From Entoloma clypeatum (Eukaryota > Basidiomycota > Agaricomycetes > Agaricales > Entolomataceae): a stretch of 64,000 nucleotides of DNA. A program made the translations under genes and the position numbers. This document shows, piece after piece, positions 22,730 through 31,952 of the stretch. The first letter of the stretch is position 1; each line of letters opens with the position of its first letter. The notes under the pieces were generated by a model, which was given only the letters and a program-made list of their open reading frames with translations, was not told where the DNA came from and searched no databases. Location of the stretch: assembly GCA_963565915.1 (NCBI GenBank), contig OY751491.1, positions 2,170,001 to 2,234,000 of the forward strand. The letters run 5' to 3'.

Positions 22730-23308
22730 AGCTGGCATGGCTGCTTGCCTTTTGCGGTTTGTCAAGAGCTAGGGCAGATGCACGGACGTGAGGCCATCGT
22801 GTGCTGTGGTTCTCCCTGTACGGTGATTTATCCAGGTTCAGTTTCCTGTGGAAACTAGGATATCCTGGGACTTACAGCCCCTTATAGGTATTATGTAGGT
22901 CGGGTCGGAGAGCGTACCGTCCTCGGGCGTCACTCGGGAAAACAAAGGACTAACCATGGAATAACCTGGAAAGATCGGCATAAGTAGCAAGTACCATCTT
23001 TTTGTTCTCTCCAGTACGCATGACACACAAGCATCCTCCCCCGGTTGCTCCAGGCCGCTTGAGCGTGGACAATCGGTCAGTGCAAGGGATCAAAGGATCT
23101 GGCTGAAACCTGAAAGACTCTCACAAGTACCATCTGTAGTATTGCCTCCGAGTGTATTCCCCACCTTCTCTCGCGTTTGGTGGTTCCGAATCGGACTTGT
23201 CGTTCACCGTCCATCGACCCGGCATTGTATAAGAGGATCGCGTTCGCCACCTATAGAGACGATTTTCGCAGTTTTGCGCACCCACTCCATTCAATAACCG
23301 AGCTCGCT
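22730..23308. other. Promoter-side region of second secreted protein gene
   Basis: No gene seen. The last 100 or so bases resemble those before the first secreted-protein gene, including the shared 'gct' just before the start codon. Confidence 0.45.
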
Positions 23309-23485
23309 ATGCACTTCTCCCGTATTCTGATCTGTTCCATCTCTCTATGCGTCGCAGGCGCCGCTGCGTTATCGCTCCCGGCGTTGGAAGCACGTATGAA
23401 ACCGTGCGAGCGAGGCCAACGTGAATGCGCGGTCAGTGAGGGCCGCAAGATGTGTTGCCCATGTAATAAACTTCAGATGTGTTAG
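23309..23485 (+). CDS. Small secreted cysteine-rich protein (copy 2)
   Basis: 58-residue protein beginning MHFSRILICSISLCVAGAA, with a signal peptide nearly identical to that of the gene at 539. The mature part (about 35 residues) has six cysteines as C-x6-C-x8-CC-x1-C-x5-C, differing from copy 1 after the second cysteine. The stop codon is followed by the same donor-like ATGGTGAGTCACTG as in copy 1, and further shared sequence ('acgacctacgtctggg') lies about 300 bases downstream. The conserved signal and flanks with a diverged mature peptide suggest fast evolution or relaxed constraint. Function unknown. Confidence 0.6.
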   Translation: MHFSRILICSISLCVAGAAALSLPALEARMKPCERGQRECAVSEGRKMCCPCNKLQMC

Positions 23486-24261
23486 TGACAAATTGAATGG
23501 TGAGTCACTGTCCCATTTGCAATGTTCTGCCCGCACAGCTGAACCTTGCGATACAGAGATGCTTTCTGAGCATTGAAACAATGTAGATCCTTTATGCTGG
23601 TAAGTCCGGTAACAACCCCAATGGTTGCGCACTGTACACTCACGCCTGGCCATTACTTAGTCTCGCGTCGGTTTCACTGGACTGTGTGTCTGGCCCCCTT
23701 CCTTTGTCGTGCTTGTACCTGGCGCACGTTATATAATTGGCCTTTTCAATGTCCCTAGAATCAATTTCTGGAGTTCTCAGCAAAGAACTGAGGGTGATGA
23801 ACGACCTACGTCTGGGCAGGACATCTGGCACAAGGCCGCGTTCACGTTGCGACGGACATGCAAGATGGAAAATCGAGAACACAAGTTCGTGCATCTGCAG
23901 ATACGCCCTGCTGTCGTCGAAAGATTCAGAGAACGCATCATCCCTTTATCTTATTTGGGTCGCTGCCAGTTAGTGATCCCATCCTATCTTCTGGATCCTA
24001 GGCGTCGTGTTCAACGGCATCAACTCAATGAATGCTTGTCATCTTCTGCTCCTCGACGCACGCGAACCAACTTGGATATTTGTCGCTCAATTCAGAGAAA
24101 GAGGATCAAGCGCTGTCGTTGAAGGCGGGGGGCTGCCAATATGAAACCTTATAGGTAGCCTATCCATGTAGAGCACAATTAAATGCGATAACTCCAACTG
24201 CTGCGTTGAACGCACTCTTTGCCAACCCTTTTGTCACGAACTAGAGGGTGCGTTCTGCTTT
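23486..24261. other. 3' flank shared with first secreted-protein locus
   Basis: No gene supported. Short blocks match 1030-1060 downstream of the first paralog, so this is part of the same old duplication. Confidence 0.4.
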
Positions 24262-24275
24262 TCCGTCTTCATATT

Positions 24276-24540
24276 CTCGCCCGAGGACGAGTAGAAGGTG
24301 GATTCCACGTACGGAACATAGAGGGGGGAAAGATCTAACTTTTGGAGCATTGAGCTTTTATTTGACAAACAGGTGTAAAACGGGTGCAAGGGGCTTGAAG
24401 AGATAAAGGCTTGAAGAGATGAAGTGATAGCCGCTCGCGAAGCCAGGAAGGTGGATGCTTGGAGGAAGGCCGCGGTCCTGGCTACCAGGACTGTTGTGTT
24501 TACAGGTGGCAACTATCTGGTGTTGGAAAAACATAAGTCG
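24276..24540 (+). pseudogene. Second decayed fragment of the PARP-type zinc-finger gene
   Basis: 'tcgcccgaggacgagtag' reads SPEDE followed by a stop and then KVDSTYGT. It aligns with SPEDKQKVDNAYEV of the relic at 22408 and KPEDQQKVDDAWER of the intact gene. The in-frame stop and lack of a finger show it is not functional. A later stretch (AAREARKVDAWRKAAVLATR) may be part of the same remnant. Confidence 0.5.
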
Positions 24541-24796
24541 GGTTCAGCTATGGGAACTTCAATGTTGTGGGTGAGTTCTTTGACTTTCTGCGATTTTTTA
24601 TTCAGAATATATATATATACCATGTATCAGGATTTAAGTTACCGTATAACGAAAACTAGGGCTACAAAATGTGATTCGAATTTCATGAACCAGGGGACCC
24701 AAATCGTGAATGAGTGATATTCGTCAGGAATTTCCGTCAAGGAAGGTAAAAGGTGCTCCGTCAACATACGGCGGGAGTGATCCAGCACTTGACTTG

Positions 24797-25604
24797 CTAG
24801 TAAGGGGCTGGAGTGGGAGTGGGAGTGGGAGTAATTATGGACGCGGGGGGCGCTGGGACGACAGACGACGGAGAGGATCCTTGAATGACAGTCGCACCCC
24901 CGGAAATGAGACTCGAAAGCACGCTCGAAGCTTCTTGGGGAGATAAAGTACTCGTCACAGGTGCCAAAGTCGTCGGTCCGGAAAGGGTGATGGTGACGGT
25001 GACTTGTTGCGGTGAGGACTGGGTCTCCGTTGGTTGCGGGATGGAAGAGGTGGGCACCAACGTGGTTGTCACTTCATCGCCGTCGTCGCAGTCTTCAGGA
25101 TTGGTGTTATTATCTGTGCTCGTAGAGTTGGACCCGAAGATACCGCCGACCGCGCCGGTGTTGTCGATGAGGAAGAAGGCGGTCTGTTCACTGGTGCAAT
25201 CGACAAACTAGAAAAGGTATGTTTGAGACCCTCTGATGAACAATCTGACCAAATCAGAGGAACGTACAGTGCCTGCCGCTATGACTGATGGCAATGCGAA
25301 ACACATTTTACTGGCAGTGCAGTTTTGAGTTGACCATTTTGCGTTTTGACACGATGCAAGGTTACCAGATATGCAAGCTTGCGTTCCAGCTAGAAAATCG
25401 CAAGTAAGTAAGACAGAACTACAGTATTGGCTAAGTGAGCCATGGCGTACATGTGCAAGTATCGGTCTCATTCAAAGTCAGAAAGAAGGCGTTCAACTTC
25501 TGAGCATCTTCTCCGTTCTTCGAAAGTGTGGCGGCATCCAAGGTTGGTGCAGAGAAGGCGATTGTGAACAGCCAAGCCGAAAACAGAGCGATCAGGGTGA
25601 TCAT
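24797..25604 (-). CDS. Secreted CBM19-like Ser/Thr-rich protein
   Basis: Starts MITLIALFSAWLFTIAFSAP, a signal peptide. An exon then carries GTQACISGNLASCQNAKWST and QNCTASKMCFALPSVIAAGT and, after an intron near 25210-25267, FVDCTSEQTAF. This Cys spacing with xxCFALP is like the CBM19 chitin-binding module of fungal secreted proteins. The rest is a Ser/Thr/Pro-rich stalk (VTVTITLSGPTTLAPV, TPTPTPTPAPY) expected to be O-glycosylated. The likely site is the cell wall or outside the cell, and chitin binding is inferred only. A short (GGGAGT)n-like minisatellite near 24810-24832 encodes the terminal TP repeat. It shares a divergent promoter of about 290 bases with eS26. Confidence 0.65.
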
Positions 25605-25895
25605 TGACGTCGGGGTCGTAAAAGGAAGGGAATGGTGGAGCACCTGGCTGGATGGTAGCTGGAATGAGAAACACGGGAAACGATGGCGAGAGCATCGAGA
25701 GCAACTCGTTCACATTTTATTGTCAAGGGACAAAGGGAAAATCGTTCATTGTCTGGGCGACGCTCTCCCGAAATGGAATTCCGTTGATCCGGGCTCCGGA
25801 CTGTGGGAACGGAGAGAGCCGAGCGTGGTGAAGGATATTGACAGAACACTCCCCATCGTCGTCCAACACATCGCCTCCCGACCCAACGACACAAG

Positions 25896-26524
25896 ATGGT
25901 GAGTCTCTTAACCACGTACCCACGCAGCCTCCATGTCGCTCCCTTGTAAATCCCGCGAATTTTGGGGCGGATTTGGGACGGATGCAACTTTGGTTTCGTG
26001 GATGACAATCGAAACATCATGCTCACCCACTTTGCCAGACCAAGAAAAGAAGAAATGGTGGCCGCAACAAGAAGGGACGTGGCAGCGTCAGTTTCATGCG
26101 TTGCTCCAACTGCTCGCGCTGTGTGCCCAAAGATAAGGCGATCAAGCGTTTCACCGTGAGGAATATGGTCGAGAGTGCTGCAGTGAGGGATATCAGCGAG
26201 GCTTCTGTTTATCCTGGTGTGTGACTCCCATCCATGATGTAGAACGCTTGTCCTGAACAAATCTAGAATATGTGATCCCGAAGTTATACATCAAAATCTG
26301 CTACTGTGTATCGTGCGCCATCCACTCGCATGGTGCGTTTCTTCATCTTTTTGTGCTCACAAACGCCTAACACCCTGTCAGTTGTTCGTGTCCGCTCTCG
26401 TGAAGGTCGCCGCAACCGTGCCCCTCCCCCACGTATCCGATGGAAGGATGGCAAAAAGGTCAACCCTGCTGTTGCGGCCGCTGAGGATGCGAAGGCGGCG
26501 GCGGCAGCGGCCGGGAAGGCATAA
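25896..26524 (+). CDS. RPS26: Ribosomal protein eS26
   Basis: The first coding exon is just the start codon: ATG at 25896 is followed at once by gtgagt, and the next exon begins [20 protein letters not shown]. Then come [20 protein letters not shown] and [19 protein letters not shown]; after an intron, [20 protein letters not shown]; after another, [20 protein letters not shown] and a short Ala-rich end. The two CxxC pairs of the zinc site are present. This is the small-subunit protein near the mRNA exit channel. Four exons; complete. Confidence 0.97.
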
Positions 26525-26733
26525 ATAATTCATGTGTCAATACTCTTCGCTGTTATCCATCATCATCGCATACCTCTCGCGTGAACTTCTGAGTTTTTGT
26601 CTTTCCATGAAATTGAATTCACCGCAAGCCCCCCTCATCACGAACGTGACGCCTCTCCTGCACGGACCTCAGGGTCTTTGAAATGGCATGAGGTTCTAAC
26701 CATATATAACCAGGTACGTCGCCTCTTCGCACT

Positions 26734-27951
26734 ATGCCTCCATCTTATCGACGCCTCCAGCAGTGGGCGATTGCCATTAGCATCGCCAGTATCGTTTACA
26801 ATGGCGCAGAAGGGGCAATATCGATCGGTTTCGGTGCAGAGTCACACTCACACGCCCTCGTATTCTTTGGTATCCAGTCTGCCATCGAGGTCACCTCTGC
26901 AGCTATAGTGATATGGAGGTTCAAGATCCTCGCAAAACCTGGTGAGGAGAAGAGGGCAACCTTGGGAGAACCGGCGTTACTGTGAGTCCCGCTCATCAAT
27001 TAATCCGTTCTAGATCTTGAAACGGATCCCAGCTTCGAGAAACGAGCTACTATTACCATCGGGGGACTCCTCATCGCACTCTCTCTGGCCACAGAGGCCG
27101 TATCGATCGCAACCCTCGCCGTGCGTCAGCACCCAGACCCGTCCAACTCATCTCTCATCATCTCCGCCTCAGCGCTCGTCATCATGATCATGATTTGGCT
27201 CCCCAAGCGGTACCTCGCCCGCGCGCTCGACAGCAGCACCATGCGCGGCGAAGCCACCTGCTCCCTCTCCTGCATCCAAATCACCATCGTACTATTCGTT
27301 GGCTCGTTAGTCTACCGATTATGGAAGGGTGGCTGGTGGGTCAACGGCGCGACTTCGATCGTTCTTGGATTGCTCTTTGGGTGGGAAGGCGTAAAGATGA
27401 TCAGCTGGGCGCTTGATCCGCAGTTTTCGGGCGGGTGCTGCGAGGACTGTAAGCCCGTCGCTTTGGAAGAAGGGCAGGTCGAGTTGGGTGAACAGTATCG
27501 CGATATTTGTGGGTGTTGTTTGGAGAAGGAAGAGTGCAAGCGGTCGGATGCGTGCCAGTGCTCCGCAAGCGAAGTGGAAGTGGATGGAGCCGATGTAAGC
27601 TTTCCTCCTAGTTCTATTTTTATGGGAATGCCAAAGTTAACAACAGTCGTTTGTAAGGCTTGTTGCACACCACTCACAAGGGACGGTAGTAAATGCTGCA
27701 CTCGTGCCGTCCGGAGGCGGTCGCAAGACCTCAATGGTCAGCGCTCACCTCGATGGACGGCCAACAGAAATGGTGCCTCTACTACTTCGATACAACAACA
27801 CAGGGCAGAAATCGATCCATGTTTTTCACCCGCCTCGCAGAGCAAATCAAATGCTCCAGGTGTTTGGCCCCCGATTTCCTGTTGCTCACACTTGGCGCCT
27901 TCTCCAGAGCTTGCCTCCAAAAAGGAATGTTGTCCTGGATGCAGGGCTTAG
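26734..27951 (+). CDS. TMEM163/cation-efflux-like membrane protein with Cys-rich tail
   Basis: Starts MPPSYRRLQQWAIAISIASI. About six hydrophobic spans follow: GIQSAIEVTSAAIVIWRF, ITIGGLLIALSLATEAVSIA, LIISASALVIMIMIWL, CIQITIVLFVGSLVYRL and ATSIVLGLLFGWEGVKMISW. The order, with IGFGAESHSHAL in the first loop, resembles TMEM163-like cation diffusion facilitators. An intron (about 26983-27014) joins GEPALL to DLETDPSFEKRA. The C-terminus has many Cys pairs (GGCCEDC, ICGCCLEKEEC, CKACCTPL, ECCPGCRA), suggesting metal binding. Around 27595-27650 a GTAAGC donor could start an intron that would change the tail, so the end is uncertain. Zinc transport is inference. Confidence 0.6.
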
Positions 27952-28266
27952 GCAGCAGAGAAGAGGAGTGATTGAAGGTCGAAGAGAAACAAATTGTAAC
28001 AAGTACAGTCCACTTATGCCACATTCCATTAAATAAGATAGTTGGCACACATCACACATCGAAAGATACACAAAATGTTTATACAAAGTTACGACCAAAC
28101 CCGTTTCGGGGTGCATAGTGGTGCTAATGGTGTACCTACCATACGGGCCGCCTCGACCTGGAGAAAATTTGTCGGTGCGATCTAGGTGGTAGGCAACTCT
28201 CTCTCCCTTCGCTGAATGGGCTCAAATTCCTTCCGTTGAAGAGTTCAAGGGAAGAGAACCCAAATA
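27952..28266. other. No gene seen
   Basis: Convergent 3' flanks; no supported frame. Confidence 0.45.
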
Positions 28267-28777
28267 TCAACCCACGAGGTGAACTTTCGATGAGAAAAAA
28301 AGGGACAGAACCTGAGTAATCCTTTTTATTTCATCCAAGCGCGCACGGACCACCAGGTTTGATGCGTGTACATAGAGGGTGTTCTTCAAGGTCCTCTGCA
28401 ACTGGACATTGGGTTGAAGTTTTGGAAAAAAAACCTCGTTCATTATTATATTGAAATTACACAAATTCTGAATCGACTTGTAGCTTTCACTACTATCTAG
28501 AAATCCATCATCGCCGCGAGGCATAGTGTTGCTAGCGAAAGCGAAGCTAAAGATGCTCTCAGACGCAAAATAACGCAAACTCCCCTTCCAGACTTGACAG
28601 AATATGCCGTGGAAGGACTGCGAGGCGTCGTGGACGAAGAAGAAAACGGGGTCCTGCTTTTATTGGAGGAGTCCGGGACTTGCCGAGCCAACGGAGATTC
28701 TGATATCATTCTATGGCAGTGACAGAGGCATATACAACAGGTACAAAATAACAATAGCAAGATGGAAAGCAGACAAA
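28267..28777 (-). other. Unassigned coding-like sequence 3' of the Su(z)12-like gene
   Basis: The minus strand has a long frame, DPVFFFVHDASQSFHGIFCQ and on through SIQNLCNFNIIMNEVFFPKL to RARLDEIKRITQ, with stop at 28267. A splice-like acceptor (AAAAGCAG) precedes it. It could be an alternative 3' part of the Su(z)12-like gene or the remnant of another gene. The Su(z)12 frame itself ends just before at ALVGMDFWD, which is a natural end for the family. I do not recognise this protein. Confidence 0.35.
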
Positions 28778-31767
28778 TCAATCCCAAAAATCCATACCGA
28801 CAAGTGCCTCATAATGTTTCAAGATTTTGGCGACCTCGTGTCCAGAAATGAAACGATTCGCAAGAAGCATCTGACAGTACAACAGAAAATATTCGATCAA
28901 ATGGCCAATCCTTTTTGTAAGAAAGGTAACTTACAAAGAGCCAATATCGCAATGCATCCCAACCAGCAGCGCGATGGATCATCCTCCAGTAGGTATCCAC
29001 AAATGCAACCGTGCCTTTGTAATAATCGGCAATAAAAGTATTCCTGGCCCACATTTCAGTGGTCGACTTCCACTTTTAGGACGGGAAAAGAACTCTCACC
29101 GATTCAAAATGATCCACCTCCCCCAGAGGGCGTGCATCACTTTGTATTCATCTTGCACATTATCACTGTCAAATATCTCGTCCTCACGATCCAACACATC
29201 CCACGCAAGTACACCAAACGGCTCCAGCGGCAGTGTATTAAGTAGGTCGAACAAAGTTGCGCCACCGGGGCGGCAAGAATAATAGATATCCGGTCCTCCA
29301 TACTCCGACTTAAATGGCAGGTACGGAGGTTGAGCCGCCGGTCCGAGTCTGTGCGATGCGGGCGGTGGGGTGGGGTATCGGGACAGTTCTCGTGGGCCTT
29401 CTTTAGTTATTGCTTCTGTCGCACTCGTCGTCGCTGTTGTTGTAGTTGTTGAGCGTCCGCGAGAAGATCTTGCCATCGGTGTCATTGACCCAGGTGTTCT
29501 TGTTACCGAGGCTGGTGCGGCTGTTGAACGACTACGAGACGATTCCCGTAGAAATCTAGTAGCACGCATTGGCGTTTGTGGCTCTTCCGGGAACTGGATC
29601 CTGGGAGGTAATGGGGATGGCAAAGATGGAGGGACAGGGGCTCTATCCTCGGCTGGTCGAGGTGGAGATAGCGTGACAAATGGGAAAGGACTGTACGAGC
29701 CATCCTCTTCGGGCTTGGCTTCGCGAGGAGGCGGTGTAGACAAACGACGCACTGAGGTGTCCTCCATAGCCTCAGGGGTGTACCGTCTTCATATTCGGCA
29801 TGTCAAGATGCAAATGACGAACGCTGATACATTATAGGAACGAACCTTTCTTCAGGTTGTGGGGCAAACACTACCACTTGCAGAAGCCAAGTCTCCTGAA
29901 TAAGAACTCATCAGCGATCGAAACCAGAGAAAAAAAAAAAAAACTCTTGTACATCCTGCATATCAACCCAGTGAAACTCGGCTTCTGCATGGTCCCATTC
30001 CAAATGGCTTGCTAGCATCTCCTTCGTCCCAAAAGGCCCATGCAGCTCACATAAAGGACACAACCACTTTTCCATCCGTGTTTCAAAGATGTGTTGTCCA
30101 GAATCAGAAGAATGTTCGAAGCGCACAGCGACAGAGATCGGTCCAGATCGAGATTTTGTCGGTATTCCAAGCGTGCGACATCGATGTCGGAAACCCTTCC
30201 GTAGGTTGCGGAGCATAAACGGTAGTAACCGCAGTTGTTGCATCCGCACAGATGACAGTGTCAAAACCTCTACTGCAGCGATGAGTTCGTCTGGAGGGAC
30301 AGAAGGGATTTTCGAAGGGAATGGTTGGACGTCATGAACGGGACTGGGAGAAAGTTTCTTGATCATCTTGGGTGGTGAATTGAGAAAGACGATTTCGGGC
30401 GGCCCAGGGCTGGGAGATCTTTGGGGCATGAATACTTCCTCAACACTGTCTTCTTCTTCTTCTTCTGCCTGTGGCTCGTCCTCCTCCTCCTCCTCTCGTC
30501 CTTTTTCTCCATCCCCATCTCCCTCCTCTCCCCCTTCCTCCCCCCCTTCCTCCTCGTTCCTTAATCTTTCCTTACCGCCACTCTCTGAACTCAGTTGAGC
30601 AGTTCGTTCATTGTCGGATTCATTGTCAGATGAATCTGCTGGAGGTTCTCCCTCGTCCGAATCCTGGTCACTCGGTTGCGGGGGTGGCCATTCCCGCTTA
30701 CGAGCAGCTTTGACACCCGTTCGTCTACGAGCATCGTTGAGCATCCATTGCAAAACCAGGGATCAGCAACAACTGACCCAGCAAGCACAAGACGAGGACC
30801 GAAACGGCCTTGGGGTATATCTTGCTCCATGGGTGAGTCCGAGCTACTACTCTCATCCTCCAAAGGTGAATCTGACTCGCTTTCATCATCTCCCTTTCTG
30901 GCCTTCAGTCGCATCTCATGAGCCAGATATCCTCTGGGCCCGTTTTGTGTACCCGCATCGGTGGAAGTCTTGGTTCTTTGAGCTGAAGTGAAGCCGCGAT
31001 TGTTGGGCCTCGACATGACTGCCATGCGTTTTCTGAGACCGAAACCAAGGCTCAGGCGTGCGTCTTCATTCAACGGTCGTTTCTTGGGTAGAATCTTTTC
31101 GTATTCATCGCTGATCAGATGCCAGGTAGGAGCCAGTGTATCGCTCGATTTGACTGAGCGGTCATTTGGGGCAGATGACGCGGTTATCATTGACCGCCTT
31201 CGGAACTGTGCATTTTGCGATCCTTCCGGTGGAATGGTTGTTTTACGACCTAAGCAGCTTTTCAATCCAAGGATCTACATATCTAGAGTATTTCGTACCA
31301 TGAGTCTTCAGCCGGTGGGTATACAAGGAAGACGACACAGGTAGTGATGTCCTTGGTCTAGCGATGGTGAAAGGGGATGGGCCACCACGCTTAGATGCGA
31401 TGATGGTAATCGTAACGCCCTATGAGAGATGGATGGCGTCTCGTACCTGAGAATCACTCAGCCTAGAGGGTCCAGCATCATTCGCCTCTCCTCGAAAGCC
31501 CGTAGTGGTTGATTTCCTCACGGAAAACGCGGTTTTAATTTGACGTCCTCCTTTTGTGCGGGATACTGGGCCTCGCGGCTGAGGAGATGGCGGAGGGGTG
31601 TTTTGCAATGCCGACGACTTTTTCGCGAAAACCTGGCGGTCACGGTCTGAGGGTGTCGCAGAGATTATTGACTGGTTCGCGTCGTGGGGCGTACTAGCGG
31701 CTTGTTTCCTTCCTGTCTGAGGTCGCTGGGGGTGAGCAGAAGATGTAGGCGTGCTCCCGCCGTCCAT
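28778..31767 (-). CDS. SUZ12: Su(z)12-like Polycomb subunit (zinc finger + VEFS box)
   Basis: The first ATG after upstream stops (31767) gives MDGGSTPTSSAHPQRPQ and a long disordered N-terminal half with acidic runs (EEGGEEGGEEGDGDGEKG). Mid-protein is a C2H2 finger, WLCPLCELHGPFGTKEMLAS with HLEWDH (C-x2-C-x14-H-x4-H). Near the C-terminus is a VEFS-box pattern: DREDEIFDSDNVQDEYKVMH, ALWGRWIILNR, FIADYYKGTVAFVDTYWRMI, AAGWDALRYWLF and, after an intron, MLLANRFISGHEVAKILKHY, ending GMDFWD. Finger plus VEFS box is specific to Su(z)12, the PRC2 subunit needed for H3K27 methylation. About eight introns; one contains a run of A near 29928. The middle exons (30590-31265) are tentative. Confidence 0.78.
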
Positions 31768-31952
31768 CTTCCCCTCAAACCCCTGTTGTGGGCGGAAGGA
31801 AAGGTGGTGTTTGCCCAAACAAATAGTGTCGATTTCAGGCCATATGTTGGTATTATAGCTACATCCTCTCTAACATTATGAACAGCTAATATGACTTATC
31901 AACAGCGTGGTGCACAGAACCCAGAGGACAATACGGGACCAACAGGTCTGCC

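Noticed and set aside
25601..26260. Long minus-strand frame of 219 codons
   Set aside because: It overlaps the eS26 exons and the secreted CBM19-like gene's first exon; it is a shadow frame without recognisable motifs.
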